DNA of 64,000 nucleotides from Monomorium pharaonis (Eukaryota; Arthropoda; Insecta; Hymenoptera; Formicidae). Below are positions 50,899 through 64,000 of the stretch, one piece after another. Made by a program: the position numbers and the translations under genes. The notes beneath the pieces are model-generated. The model did no database searches and was not told the origin of the DNA. It saw only the letters and a program-made list of their open reading frames with translations. The stretch lies in NCBI RefSeq assembly GCF_013373865.1, contig NC_050469.1:30261046-30325045 (forward strand), in the 5' to 3' direction. How positions within the stretch are numbered: position 1 is the first letter of the stretch; every line of letters begins with the position of its first letter.

Positions 50899-51187
50899 CT
50901 GAACCACGAGGCCCGGACGAAGACCGTGGAGAACATATGGATAATCACGGAGCATTTGAACGTACTCTACCGTGAGAATTGGACGAAGCTCGCCGACCAG
51001 GAGATCGCGCGATTTCAGGACCAACTAGTGAAAAGGATCACGGAGGACATGATGGCGACCCAGAATGCCGGCACGTACACCGGCAGCTCCGCCAGCAGCG
51101 AGACTGTAACGGAACGCCGCGCGCCCGAGTACGAATGGAACTTTGCAAAGGCGTTCCTGTATTCTCTGACAGTGCTCACCACAATCG
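50899..51187 (+). CDS. Two-pore-domain potassium channel, coding exon 2 (cap and first pore loop)
   Basis: This exon continues the K2P channel with residues 123-218 plus one base. VENIWIITEHLNVLYRENWT matches the cap-helix region of TWiK-type K2P channels, with a sequon at N149 (NWT). After an acidic and Ser/Thr-rich stretch comes the first pore helix, WNFAKAFLYSLTVLTTIG. The next residues should be YG, completing the K+ selectivity filter. The donor GTAAGT starts at 51188 and splits the glycine codon in phase 1, a known K2P intron position. The acceptor is inferred at ACAAAG just before CTG, with a branch-like CTAAT about 27 bases upstream. Codon use turns GC-rich exactly there. An alternative in-frame acceptor, CTTCACAG, would start the exon at 50836 and add 21 residues. 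TM2, the second pore loop and the C-terminus are not in the window. Confidence 0.85.
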
Positions 51188-52778
51188 GTAAGTTTTCGAC
51201 GCAAATTAATTAATTGTAACATCGCATGCACAGCCATTTCGCCTGCGCTTCAGTGCGACGATGACACTTCATCCCCCTCCCCCCTCCGTCGCGTTCTTGT
51301 AAACGTAATGAGAGATTCCAGCGAGCCACTTGACTATGGCAAAACGCGATATCATATGTCAACGACGGAAGCTGTAGAAATTACGTCCCTCTCTCTTTTT
51401 TTTTTTACTTGCGCGCATTGAAATTCTCTGAATGTGTTTTTAATGTAACAGAAAGGGGGGACACGCGATATCGAATTTAGAACTTGCACGAACGAAAACC
51501 TCCGTGGCTTGAGACGCAAAAATTAATCCCGCTAACTCGGTATAATAGTAACTGGAAACGTATAATTCGTAAATCGCAATATAGCTGCGGCAATCGCAGT
51601 AATGGCATGATAAACAACGGCATACAATCAGTATCAGCAAGCATACGCGTCGAAACTACAAAGTGCGCAGATGATGTTTGCCCCCCTACTTGAATTTGTG
51701 CGATCTCCCATCTGCGCAAGCAATGCAGTACATGTGTGCGAAGGCATAAGTTTACACGAAAGGAGTGTCTGCGCAGCGGAATATCTGTACGTAATTAGTA
51801 GGCGAGGGGGGAAAACAGAGAGACGAGCGCCGGAAAGACATTGGCGCGCAGACGGATAATTAGTTGAATCAAATACTAGCTCGCAATTAGCCCGCGACAT
51901 TAAAGGAATAATGCCGGCGCTAATGGCACTGATATAGTATATTTCTCAGCAGTTACGCCGAACAGTTTTTATTTAAATAATTTATTTAAATAATTTATGA
52001 ACTCGAACTTTCTACTCTACGAACGAACCGGGGGATTCAATATTTCTGGTTAAACCACTTGCAAATTTAGTTTTTCCTCGCTCGATCGGTTTTTCTTTAT
52101 CCGCAAAGGAAGACGCGATCAAGGAGTTTTATTGGAATTTCGTAAAAACCCAATTGCATCACAAATCACGGATGAACCAAAAGAAATACTCCGTAATCAA
52201 ACGAGCTCTCCTCGCCGAGGCAAAGTGGCATTGATCGAGACGTATTTTCCGCGACTTGAAATTCGTCGTTTACGAAACGAAAGTAGAAAGCAAAGATAAT
52301 AATATGGCGGGCATCAATTTTTGGGGCAAACAGAGTGCGACGTTAACGCGTAATGGCATCGCGACGCGAATGCAAATCTGTTGTCCCGGCTCGGAGATAT
52401 CGGTTTCCTTCATTCCGCGACAATTTCATTGCTTCCGACTTGGTGGCACTGGAAGCGAGTGACGTCACGTCCAGTCGTTTACTCTAGTTATTACTGAAAC
52501 AGATTGGTACTTCATGAGTCGGTGGATATTTAAAAAAGAGAAAGGAAGTAATGGCCGGGGATATCGAACGGACTTATCGAATTATCGATACGATATATAC
52601 GCTCATACTTTTTTTAATGCCCTTTACTACTTCAGTGGATTTTCTCGAGATGGTCTTCTCGAGATATCATCTGGTACGTGTACCATTTGCTACGTTCGAG
52701 TTCATTTCTCAGATGATTTGTTTCTCTTACTTCACACGAGTTGTGTTCTGTCTGAGAGTGAACAATTTTCAAATAGTC

Positions 52779-52807
52779 TAATAAACATATTATAGATATG
52801 TTTATTA
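52779..52807. repeat. Perfect AT-rich inverted repeat (hairpin)
   Basis: TAATAAACATAT and ATATGTTTATTA form a perfect 12-bp stem around TATAG. It lies in K2P intron 2, and no function is assigned. Confidence 0.7.
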
Positions 52808-55800
52808 ATAAACACCAAATAAAATATTATACGTTTGTATATATTATTACTGTAATATTTGTAAAATATATTTTTCATAATACAGAATGTAATTAAAATA
52901 TTCCTGGTTATCATTAACTGTAATTTTCGCAACATATTTATGCAACGAAAATATTGCGCGGGGAATATTTTATCTAGACTAATCTAGAATCTGAAAACGA
53001 TCATTGAATACAGCTTTTATTTTAGTTTATATTTTATGCAGCTCTTTCGCCTCATATCTGCTGATTGTACCATTTCAAATTCCCTTTAGATTTTACGTTT
53101 ACCTTGTGTATACCTACGGAAAGCATTCAATGGCTGCGGACGACCCTTTTTACCGGGACAGTTTAATCATATGCCGGTCGGGTTCTCGGAAATTAATATT
53201 TCGTAACCCACGTAACGCGACCGTGCTTGTGTTTATAGACGGAGGGCGATTGATCGTCAACCTCGAAATACGTGAAGTCCCGAGGGCCGCATGACACGGC
53301 ATTCGCAATTTTCGCTGGCGGTTGTATATAAAGCGGGCGTAATACGCGCATCCGCACGCGGAGATGTAATCGCGGCGAGGGAACACGCGCGCGTGTCCCA
53401 TGAATTTTAATATAAATTTTAGCGCGCGCGTTTTTCGTGTCTATCGTGCCTGCACGGCGAATGGGGCGCCGGCAAATCGGGATTGGCCCTCGTCGTTACG
53501 AGGACGATCGGTTATACAGTTATTACTTTGCGTGCGCGGGTAATTTTGAAAATCATATTATTTCTGATATCAGAACCGAGCAATCCATTCAATCTTGCTC
53601 GGGTATCTCGAGGTGTTTCCTATTACAATTTGTTGCACAACTGTGACCTCGCGCAACACAATACCGGCGGCGACTTCCTACGCCACCATCGTCAGCAACG
53701 GGATCGATAGTCTCCCAACAGGAAAACGGCATAGAAAATTAATCTGTTCCGGCAAAGTTCCCTACCATCTTGCCCTAAACTCTGACCGTTTCTACTTTGT
53801 CGTGGCATTGTTCTAAATAAAACATTCGTCCTACTATCGCTCCGTTTTTTTTTCTTTTTGGTTCACAAATGCACAATTGCCCGTTGTTGATTGTGGCTTT
53901 CTTTTTTCCCTTTTCCATCATCGTACAGTGGTTAATTACGAAAAGTATCCCGGTACTTTTTATCGGCTTGTCCGAGTACGAAAATATTGTTCTGCGAGTC
54001 AACTACGTGCCGGCAGTCAAAAAACTTCCTACCAGCATAATACTAAGCGGATGCTATCGTTCGTAACTTTCCGCGGGCAAAAAGCAAGCAGACGTATCAG
54101 CCGGAGTAATGAGAGGAAAACTTTTTTGTCGCTACATATACGTTTCCGTGCGTATTCAGCTACGAGCCGTAAAATCAACTTAAATGAAGTTTTAATTGGC
54201 GTATATGATCAAAATAGAGCTTTGGTAAACTAATTAACATTTTTGTATATTTTGTTCAAAGCCAATTGGAATTTTGTATGTGATCTATGTGCGGTTTAAT
54301 TATCTCTTCTAAACAAACCGCTTATAATATTAACTTGATAGGAAAAATTCCAAAGTAATTTCCAAATCTTATTTGTGTTTATTGATGACAAAGAATTTTA
54401 TTTATGGTAGTAGAAGCTAGTGAGACTATATCAGTCTCTAGACGTCATCCATATCTAAAGATTTCTTGTGACTCTCGCTAAAATCTCCTTTTTTTAAGGC
54501 TTGATACAGAGAGCCTGAACTTTAACTTCAGGTTTTTTTTTAATTTGACATAGCTCCAGATACTTTGGTTTATGCAGCCTTAATTTCTTAGGTCCGATAC
54601 AGTCCCAGATTTTTTTACCGCAGCTTTCGGGAAATATATGCAGGGTAGCTTGGTAAAAATACTTTTGATAGTTTGCTTTCCGAGAGGCAGCAATCAATTA
54701 AAAAAGATATGTTCTGAATGTATGTAAATTTTTGGTACAGAGAACAGACGCACAACTGTCTAAACAACGATCACCACTTTTTTATTTTACTACAGGTTTT
54801 ATCTGTAAAAAGCAGATTTTTTATGAGCATTTGTTTCGTGTTGGAAGAGAAAAGGGGAAATTTTAGCAAAACACCAATGTTCTAGCGAGAATGTGCAAAC
54901 ACATCATGGAGATGAGTAAACAACTCTCGGCATGTGCACGAAGCTCTTTTAGGACAACACTTTCTCCATTAATTTTTCTTATTTGATTCGTTTACCGTTT
55001 AAATTACGATTGAATTTCTTGACGCGAAATTTTTACTAACGTTTATCGATCTTAAAGAATTGGATAAAGATTTGAAGGCAGGAAAAGAAGTAACATTATT
55101 GGTCATTGGCTCTTGAAAATCAGATTAAAGTGATTTAATAGAAGTTATAAACTAAAGTGCACAAAGTTTCCAGGTAGAAAATTGGAAACCGGAAAGCAAT
55201 TATATGGCTACGTGTTTCATGTCTCATTGGTTTTTTATGGCAATAATTGAAAATAAAATATTTTTGTGTTATTGATTAAAACAATGCGTCGTTACGTTTT
55301 AATATTTCGAAAAATACTACCCTAACAAAATTACAACGAAAATTTACTAAAAGTCGATTTTGTATTGAAACCGCATCATGCCTCTATAACTGAAGACACG
55401 AATGCGTGGAAAATTGATTTTTTAAAAGAACTTTTGTCAAAGTATTAATATTACAAAGTACTAATTTTATTTATTTTTTATACCTTAACACCCAAGGGAC
55501 CACTTTGACGCACATGTAACAAAGAATATATTAAAATAGAACAGAATAGCAACTGAATAAATCGAGCGTGTCATTAAAGTTGTTCCCTGATCTTACCGTA
55601 AATGATTTTACAAATGAATGCCGTTCAGACCAATTCACAATATTTTGTACCATAAAAAGAATAATGGAATCGTAAGAAAAAGTAAAAAGAATCATTTATT
55701 TCGAATTCGCTTTAGCAGGATGTTCACGAAAGGCATAACTGCTCTGCGGAGGCAACAAAGTTTGCGCGGGTATTCAATGTTTTAGAACCTTAACTCTCTT

Positions 55801-58800
55801 TGATTTTATATTCTTCGGGGCTGCGTTAGACTCCTAGTAGGGCTCGTTCGCTTTTCTACTTTATCCGCCCGTACACTTCTCGCTACGACTCTATCCTGCC
55901 TCAGTGGCGCATAATCCAGTTTACGTATCGCGAGAGACGAATCATCCGTTTGCATTTCACGATATGAGGTCGCATGAATATTTGGCCGCCTCCCTTTCCG
56001 CGGGCAAAAGTTACGTATTCAGAAAATAGTTCGCGAGCACCGCCGCGACTGGACGGGCACCAAGAAGTTAACATCGCGCTCTCCAGGAACTGGACTCTAT
56101 CCTCTAAAGATGCTCCTCGCTTCATCTACTTATGCATCCTAATCCGCGATATCCTCAATATGAATTTACGTATAGCCGTGTCCTCCTGGCGCATCGCTTC
56201 CGGGTTGCGACGATGCTTGTCATTTATGGCAAATCGATTCTTATTGTGAAAGCGGGAATACGAATGTAGGAAAGCGTGTGTGTTTGCCTACTTCGAGTCG
56301 AATCTCTCCGAGAGGTATTTCCCATTGATATATTATTCGGATCAGCTGTATGAAATGAAATTTTAAAACGAAGTAAGATTGTGTATGTGCGTCTTATACA
56401 TAAATGAATATCTCACCTTCTTGTTGCGCAAAGATACGTGTTTGTGCAGAGATATAAAAACGAATTTCTATTTCTCTCTCTCTCTCTTTTTTTTAGGAGA
56501 TTTACACCGTGCTTTCAGCTGAGGCAATATATATGAGAGTTCCATTAATCATCTCGAATGATTACTTTCGCGGCATTCGCCGATGTTTTCACATTGCGCA
56601 CACCACGATGGCACATGTACTCGCTGTGCATCCGCACAGGAGACATTAAGTTTCATATCATAATGACACGATGCTGTCTGTGTTGCCAGTTTTATGCCTT
56701 CTTAGTGTCTTCTTCTCATCCACCGCCTCTTTATCTTACCATTTGGAATAGTCGTAACTTTGGGTGGGACCGGGAAGAGCAGACGCGATTTTGCGACCGT
56801 CTTAATGACGGTGGAATGAAGGAGGTGGTGAATTTTAATCAGAAGATCCCTGTCGCCCTAATGGATTGCCAGGCGCGAAGGGACGCCGACTAATCACAAT
56901 TTGCCGCTCGTTTCGGTGGCGCTGCCCACCCAATTGGCACAGTTTGTTCCGTTTATAGTCTAAGCTCGAATTAATTTTACATCGTATCATTTTTATTTTG
57001 TTCATTATCTTTTGACCATTATGGTCAGCCGATTATCAAAGCTGGATAAAAGTAATAAAGTCGGAAACATTATTATCTTTCGCGTGTTTTAATTTTAGCA
57101 AAGTATAGTTTTTTTTTATATTTTCATAAATATTATATTATAAATAAATTAATCGTTTTGCACGTCTCACTATTTATTTTCCCTGGTATTATTTTGCCGT
57201 GTTACATTAAAATGTAAGAGATTCGCACTTCTCACAAATTTGCTTGGAAAAGTTTTCTTTCCATTGAACGAAAACAAATGTATTATATTATAGGAATATT
57301 CAGAAGGAATATTATTTTAAAGTAATTTTAACTTTGCAACCAATAAACACTTCTTCACGCTTACCGTCATTATTACAAGCTTCGAGCTTGTAAGCGTAAG
57401 GATTAATCGAAACCGGGGGGATAAGAACAGGCGAAGTGAAGAGGCGGAACGTGCGCGCGGAGTTTGAAAAAGTAGTGAGGAAGTCCCGGAGTGGCAAAGG
57501 GCGCACCTACCACCACGCTTTCGGATCGCATGGGATTCGAATCACGCCTGTCTCCTCCCTCGTTTTCTCTCGTATTTTTCTCCTTCTTCCTGGCGCGCTA
57601 CTCGTTTCGCCTTTCGTCTTTCGGGCACGTCAGCCTTCTTTCAGACATCCTCCATCGTCTTCTTTACCTCTTTCGCCACTACGCCGTGAAATTGCTATTT
57701 TCATTTTCTATTTTCACCAGCTTTCGCAAACGAACCGATCGAATCACGACCACATACTGTTGACCGCCATTCTATTCCGAGTCCGACTCGGTTTAACTTG
57801 TACGTTCTATTTCGTTAAGTAATTGCATCAATGAATACAGGGTATAACTGACGTGTAATTTCTAAGATTTAATGTATAACTTATTAATATTGTAATTGAA
57901 GGGTTTTTTTTTACAAAAATCAAATAAGTCTAAAAAGCTTCAAGAAATAAAAGATTTTCCATCTCTAATTTGTTTATTGTATAAATATGTGTAAGAGATA
58001 ATTTTTCTCCGGATATGTAACTGATGTAAAAACAAAGTTATGGGCTTTGATTAATATTTCGAAAACCTATTTAGAAGAAGGAAATAAAAAAACAGCTAGA
58101 CTTGTTTAGTTTTTGTAAAAAAAATTATATCTATTTATACTTATTCTATATATTTATTTTATAATATTTTACATTTATTTTTTTCATAACATTAGTAATA
58201 ATAACGATGAAGGAGGACATATATTGTTTAAAGTATAAAACAATAATGATTTTTTTATTTTGAATTTACACAAAATAACTATAAGTGCTTTTATAAGTTT
58301 TCTTAATAAGAATATTCTTTTATATTTTCCTTGGTATAAAGACAATAATTTTTTTTTAGACGTATAATAGATATAAAAATTTTAGACTTTGATTAATATT
58401 CAGGAATCCATTAAAAAAAAAAGATCTTATTTATATTTATATTTTTTACTTGATTTTTATTGAAACAAAATTATTTATGACGTCTCTGATAGAGAATAAT
58501 ATGACGTTATAACGCGGATAAAAAAAAATAAACTTGTCTAATTTTTATAGAAAACACGAAACTTTTTAATTAATGTTTAATACACTTCACTTAGTAATAC
58601 ATGATGTGTAATTAATAATATTTACTGACAAACTGGGAAAGAGTGGAAGTCTTCAGTGAAGAGAAGGAATGTTTTGAACTCGTCTCTGTGCGCGTCATAA
58701 AATATATTTCAAGCTTTGAAACTCAAATTATTATGAAAACAAAACAAACAAGAAAGTTTCTTGTGTTCAATAGCGTTATAACGCTACTACGATCGTATCT

Positions 58801-59857
58801 ATCGTGACGTTTAGAACACGTATGAAGTATGAAGTGGCACTTCAACAGGGAACGGCAATCATCGTCGTTGAATTTCGATCCTCGACAATCGAAAATTCAA
58901 TAACCATTGTCGTAACTTAGTCTACTAGTAACGCTTTTGTAAAGTTTCGACCTGTTAGGCGGCCGGTCATTAATATAGCGACCGGTCATATCAATCGATT
59001 CCTCTACAGTGGATACATCCAGTTTGGATTTGTACGTAAAATACACGTACGAATGAAGCGAAATTCAAGCTGAATCGGCTTTGCAGATTTTACTGACTCT
59101 GCGTCCCATCCCAACCTACGTTTTCTGATACAGTTTGGAATTGATGAATAGGAAGGGGATCATAGTGCGTGAAGACACAATCCAAATACATCCAGCGTGT
59201 ATAATTTCTAGTTTAAATAATCGAACCTCTTCTTTGTTTTTTGAGCTTACATTTTTACAAAACAAACGCTACGGCGTTCCCGGGATAAGTTAGAAAACGC
59301 GAAATCGGCTTATTCTTCTAATCGAAGAAGCCCTCTATTCGATGACTTTACGGAGTTCCTTTTCCGATATTGTAAAGTTAACGAGAAACTTTCTCACTAG
59401 AGAAAGAAAGAGAAAGAGAGAAAACGGAGTATCTCGCGCAGCCGGAGATCGACTCGTACGAAACCTGCAGCTCATTACCGCAAGCCCGATAGCCCGTCAT
59501 CGGCGAAATGAAAAAAAAAAACGGAATAATGGAAGAAATAGTCGAGCTGGCGCCGTAAGGAAAGGGGGAGGGGGGGCAAGGGAACGCGTTGTCACTTTTA
59601 TTTTCCCATCGCATTCTCTCCCCGAGAGAAATAGCGACGGTTCCCTCACATAGCAATGGCGCGCGATAGTGTACACCCCCAGACGTCGACGCCGAATGCC
59701 ACGGGAAGATGGATATCCTCTTTTTCTCTCCGCGCACCGAACTCCACCGCGGAAATGGTAATATATACGAATGATCGATCGTCGCTGGAGTGGAATCGGG
59801 CACGCCTTTGGGATATATTTTTTTAATCCCGTTGCGCGGTCCGGTAACATTTCCCCT

Positions 59858-59860
59858 TCT

Positions 59861-59892
<32 letters not shown>

Positions 59893-59910
59893 TTCTCTCT
59901 TTCTCTCTTC
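59858..59910. repeat. (TC)n microsatellite
   Basis: A long TC run with TTC interruptions, in K2P intron 2. Confidence 0.9.
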
Positions 59911-62657
59911 ATCTACCCCGAGCCATAGATAACGTTTCGATTGTATTTACATCTCTTCTCGACGATTCATAAATTAGGCAGCCACCACGAGCCGCGGGAT
60001 TATACATAGGATATGAGGAAATTACAAACGCGGGGATAATTCCGCGATATCAGAACGGATTTCGACCGTCCGGGGATATCCGTAGTGAACGTTGAAGTTT
60101 CGCGTTATCATTTATTTCTTGATATCATTTATTTTCATATTGCTTTCGTTTCCATGGGTATAAACGGACCCGCGCTCTGCCAGTTGAAGGTATTTTAATC
60201 TTTCTTTCTCGCCCCTCTCGTTCTCCTCTACTTACGGGGTGAATGGCGAAAGATAACTTTATAAATGATCCTTATATATACACATTATGATATATACATC
60301 GTGATATCGAGGAGGATACGCGCACGTAGCGATCTACGTGCTTTATATTCGTTTAGAAATGCGGACGATCGATTCTTCGTTCACTTTGGTTGCTTTACAA
60401 AAAGCTTATTACTTCAAGATGATTCCCGTAAGAAGCACTCTCGGGGGACGCAATTATCCAATTATCCATTCCGACTTTAATGTATACACTATGCTCGCGT
60501 AAAGAAGCGCCGGGAAATTCGCAAGAACGATAGAAAGAAAGCGGAAAGCGAGAAAACTCGCGGCTGATTAATGCGTCACGCCTTTAACGGGAAAACAGAG
60601 AATCCGCGCGCGCAGACGCAGCATCCTCGCGCCCGTAGCTCCTTCCCCGCGGCGCGGGCGCAGCGAATATCTAATTACACTTGGAAATTATTTTTCCCCT
60701 CGAAAAGTAACGACCTAGTTACGCTGTTATTATTAATGTCCGAGTTGCACGGGCGAGAACGACTTTCGAGCTATCGCGCGGGCCCCGTAAGACGGCATTT
60801 GTCTTCAAGATTATACGCTCGTTTCTCGCAACATCCTTTTTTTTTTCGCTTTCCCTCCGTAACGCATCGAATAATACAGCCGCTTATGAATGAAGAGCTC
60901 ATGAATATCACGCAATAAATTATGATTAACATGCGCCCTTTTTTCACCTCCGGCGCCCAAATTTAGGCTCAAAATTCGTCATTTAAAGTAAATTTGATAA
61001 ATTCATTTTAATTTCAACGTAATTTTTAAATCGAATTATTCTAATTTTATAAAAAGAGACATAATTATTTTTGCGATAATGGTCCTTTTAGCAGCCTTTT
61101 ATCAGTGAAAACGTTAAGCAGATACATATGTTATCACTTCGTTCTTAATATAAAAAAATTAGAAAAATATTCGTGCATATAAAGGATGTACATTGCCCTA
61201 AAAATTCTAATCGCGTTTAAAGCGAGCGTGCATATGCAGCCGCGAGCGTATTATGTATTCTTTTACCCGCTTCATATTTCGGAATAATCTTCTCAATAAA
61301 AACTTCACCGCGTAATCCTTCGTGTATACCTCGCGTGAACGTATCTCGCAGCCTACGACGGTTCGTGTTAATCCTTTTTAAATCCATTTACGACGGCGCG
61401 GCCGCATAAATTCATAAATAATGAGGAAATACGCTGAGCGAGATAGGCACGAAGCGGAACGACAGAAAGCAGAAGCGCGGACCTAGCACGCGTCTGCATA
61501 CGTTTCCCGCTGCGCACGCTGCTGCTTGCAAAGACACGGGCTACCTGGCATCTATAAATTTAAAAACCGGTGCGCTTGAGAGAGATAGCGTGCGACACGG
61601 ACGAAAATTTCGGACATTAAGTAACGGACAAAAATGGATTTTTCATGTTCTACGTGCCTCACGTGGATGCAAGTATCAAGGATTTCTGTCCGGTGTGTTT
61701 CTCGGTCAGTTTCAAATTTATGTCGCACTTTATGCACAGATCATCAATCGGATTAGCTGTTGTGCTATGAAACATTGTTTAGACAGTTATTTAGATGAAG
61801 AAATGGCTTTAGATTATCATGGAATGTATGTCACCTTCATTTTATAAGGGAACACATCCAAAATATGAATATGTGTTGTTTTTCTATGTCTGAAGTTGTT
61901 GTGGACAACAACGATATTGTTTAAAAATTACTTAAATAAAGTGAAATGTAATTTTATCTTTCATTCTGATAAATTTAAAATTAAACTATCTTTATCTTAT
62001 TGAAGGTACGTTTATGTACAAGTAATCTATTCATGCGGCACATAATATAAACGGATGTAACCGTTATTTAACTGCGAATCGCTCTACTATATTAGCGATT
62101 TAATTGTAGCTGTTACGTTCGTGGATTAAAAGCCTGGATTAAAGCGCGCGCATTAACGGAATATAGAATCATGTCCATTTGACGCGATGGTTCTTGTTGT
62201 TCATTCAGCGTTTGGTTAGTAATTGCTTTCGAGCATAAATATTTCCGCCGGCAGCTTTTATGATGTTGCCACACGCGTCTCGGAATAATTTGCTTTCGCG
62301 TTGCGCAACGAGGTATCCGATAATACGTAAGCACGGACCACCTTATAATGCACGTTAACGCGTCTCGACAATGCTAATTTCGCTGCTTGTCGCCTGCAGC
62401 ACCGGCACGCCGTCGGACGATTTTAATTGCATGATTGTTGCCTTTAATTATCCGGGGGCCTCGTCACCGGCGACTGCGCCGGCAACAACTAATGGCGATG
62501 GAGGCTAAATAGAGATTAAACCTCGCCGGAATAAATACGTCTACTCGGCGCTACCGTCATCACGGTCAATCAAGACCCTTATCCAAATTGTCGTCGCAGT
62601 TGGCTCTCTGTCTTCTTGGCCGCTGGAGGACGAGAAGGAAAAAGGGGGGAAGGAAGG

Positions 62658-62676
62658 AGAGAGAGAGAGAGAGAGG
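62658..62676. repeat. (GA)n microsatellite
   Basis: A GA run after a G-rich stretch. Confidence 0.85.
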
Positions 62677-63383
62677 AAAGGGCGTACGTCCGATTACGCG
62701 CGAGGAAACTCCAAGAAACACACGGTCCGCTCTGCTCACTTGGCTCGAAACCACTTTAGAAGCGATTTCAAACGCGGAGAGCGTGTGTATACGCGCGAGC
62801 CCGAACAGCGGCCGTTCGCGTGTTGGCTCTACCTCAACTCGCCGGCGAGTGATGTCTCTCGCCTCTCGAAACTCGAGCTTGAAGTTGAAACACGAGACAA
62901 GCATTCGGGTGACGACAACGGTCGTCGCCAAGCAGTTGAAAATAGAACGTACCTAGGAGTAATTAAACCCGCTAATGCAAATGAATGACGGCGGACGGCA
63001 ACGGCGAACGGAACGTGGTGCAGACGGCAGCGGGGATGGAGCGGTGGAAGAGCGAGTTCCCGGACGAGGCATCGCCGCGCGCCCTTCGCGCGGCTGCGGC
63101 ACCACCGCCGGTTGGAAATATAGGCGAAATATGCTAAGAGCTAACCGGGAGCGCTCGCGGTCTTAGCATAACAACGTCCTGACATTCGGCGCAAAACTTC
63201 TGAATATGCACGAGACGCTCGGAATTAAAACGAGATCCACCTTCGCGTTCAGCGCGGCGCGGCTCAGCCCCTTCGGGGACAGAGCCGCGGTCGTATCTCC
63301 ATTTACCTTCGGGCGACCTCCCCGGTTGCATGCCGCGCCACCGTGCGAGAGCAAGATATCGAGGGGGTATCGGCGGAGGAATA

Positions 63384-63407
63384 TCTCCGCGGAGAGTTGT
63401 TAACAAC
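63384..63407. repeat. Two overlapping perfect palindromes
   Basis: TCTCCGCGGAGA (63384-63395) and AGTTGTTAACAACT (63394-63407) overlap by two bases in a GC-rich block near the window end. The second contains GTTAAC. No factor or gene is assigned. Confidence 0.7.
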
Positions 63408-64000
63408 TCCGCTCTCGCATCCAATCTCGGACGGGCGACTCGAGGAGGACCGAGAGTGAAGTCGTTAGCGATCCGCGCTGCTGCTGCGCGCTCCGAGTTT
63501 CCATTCGGGATTTCGGACGGGTTGAAGCGGTCGGAATTCTCTCGCTGCGAAATGCGAAAAATGGCAGGTCGGTAATGTTGTGGAAATGCTGCCGTCGCGG
63601 TTCCCGGTATTGTCCCCTTTTGTTGCGATGGGCGCTGCGCCTAGGGTCTGCCCGCTTACACATTTGTCGAGGTTGACGAATGCACGGAGGAACTCCATTT
63701 CTCGTTACGTCATTACTCTCGTTCGCACAATAGCGGCCGCACTTGGCGCGAAATTTTTGCGCGAAAAGACGTAATTTACGGGTAACACGATGTCGCTATT
63801 GATCGCGTTTGTGTGACTCGCTCCAACTTTCCGTTGGTGTCCTAGATAATCGGAGGGGCGTCACTTCTCAATTGATATATCGAAAACCACTGTGTTTCCA
63901 CAGTAGAGTGTTATCGATGGTACGTTAAAGGGGATAGGTTAAAAGAAAGGATTACACTTTTAGGCAATGCAAAACACTTTACACATCTAAGCAGCACTTT

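Larger units (their letters stand above)
51188..64000 (+). other. 5' part of intron 2 of the K2P channel gene
   Basis: This stretch runs from the phase-1 donor to the window end. I looked for an exon opening with two bases followed by a Tyr-Gly codon pair and an LGRIV/IGIPL-like TM2 sequence, and saw none. It therefore appears to be at least 12.8 kb of intron. It alternates AT-rich parts (51960-52010, 52780-52980, 57830-58620) and GC-rich parts (53130-53500, 59400-59800, 60540-60860, 62040-63770). It holds TC/GA microsatellites and small palindromes listed separately. Open frames here have no recognisable domains. An unrelated nested gene is possible but not seen. Confidence 0.6.

Noticed and set aside
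53101..53160. Tyr-Gly codons (ACC TAC GGA) as a candidate K2P exon 3 start
   Set aside because: The following residues (KHSMAADDPFYRD) do not resemble the sequence after a K2P filter, and no acceptor in the right phase precedes it.
54494..54697. 67-codon - strand frame with Lys/Tyr-rich product
   Set aside because: It is protein-like at first glance, but no family or splice context was recognised. Too weak to annotate.
57525..57560. tRNA-like B-box word (GGGATTCGAATC)
   Set aside because: No matching A box, acceptor stem or anticodon arm could be built around it.
59378..59850. Overlapping long frames on both strands
   Set aside because: They arise from GC-rich and simple-sequence DNA. Frames on both strands are equally open and none has a domain.
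61590..61847. 85-codon + strand frame in intron 2
   Set aside because: No domain was recognised and it does not extend the channel. It is likely a chance frame.
1..64000. Search for CRISPR arrays, operons, phage or bacterial systems
   Set aside because: The sequence is animal nuclear DNA with introns, microsatellites and MITEs. No regularly spaced repeats or prokaryotic gene clusters are present.

Overview
This window is eukaryotic nuclear DNA, most likely from an insect and probably a hymenopteran such as an ant. That assignment is inference. It rests on very low coding density, alternating AT-rich and CpG-rich blocks without CpG depletion, abundant (GA)n/(TC)n and (TG)n microsatellites, mariner debris, many small TA-flanked foldback elements, and a two-pore potassium channel of the arthropod/nematode TWiK type. 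No prokaryotic or organellar features were seen, and no recognisable tRNA, rRNA or CRISPR array.

One functional protein-coding gene is well supported. It is the 5' part of a two-pore-domain potassium channel on the + strand: coding exon 1 at 48140-48505 and coding exon 2 at 50899-51187. Intron 1 is 2,393 bp. Intron 2 starts at 51188 and runs past the window end, so it is at least 12.8 kb. Exon 2 ends after the first base of the glycine codon in the first selectivity filter (TTIG, with YG expected next), so the second half of the channel lies outside the window. Two short overlapping upstream ORFs sit just ahead of the start codon.

The rest is intergenic or intronic. By region: 1-9.5 kb is gene-free with one exon-like AT-rich ORF (1711-1937). 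9.5-11.6 kb holds a TA-flanked MITE and a decayed mariner transposase 3' end with a frameshift. 18-31 kb holds four foldback elements and two copies of a dispersed repeat of about 155 bp. 31-45 kb is mostly anonymous, with a 47-bp poly-T tract, a possible aldehyde-dehydrogenase-like exon relic on the - strand (40589-40819) and a long (GAC)n tract. 45-50 kb has three more foldback elements. One of these lies in intron 1 of the channel gene and is bracketed by near-identical 29-bp direct repeats. 51-64 kb is intron 2, with microsatellites and GC-rich blocks but no recognisable exon.

I found no convincing new gene system. The most distinctive structure is the set of foldback elements: at least five have TA at both ends and C-starting termini and fall into two or three terminal-sequence groups. 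They look like non-autonomous Tc1/mariner-type elements, and no full-length transposase is present in the window.
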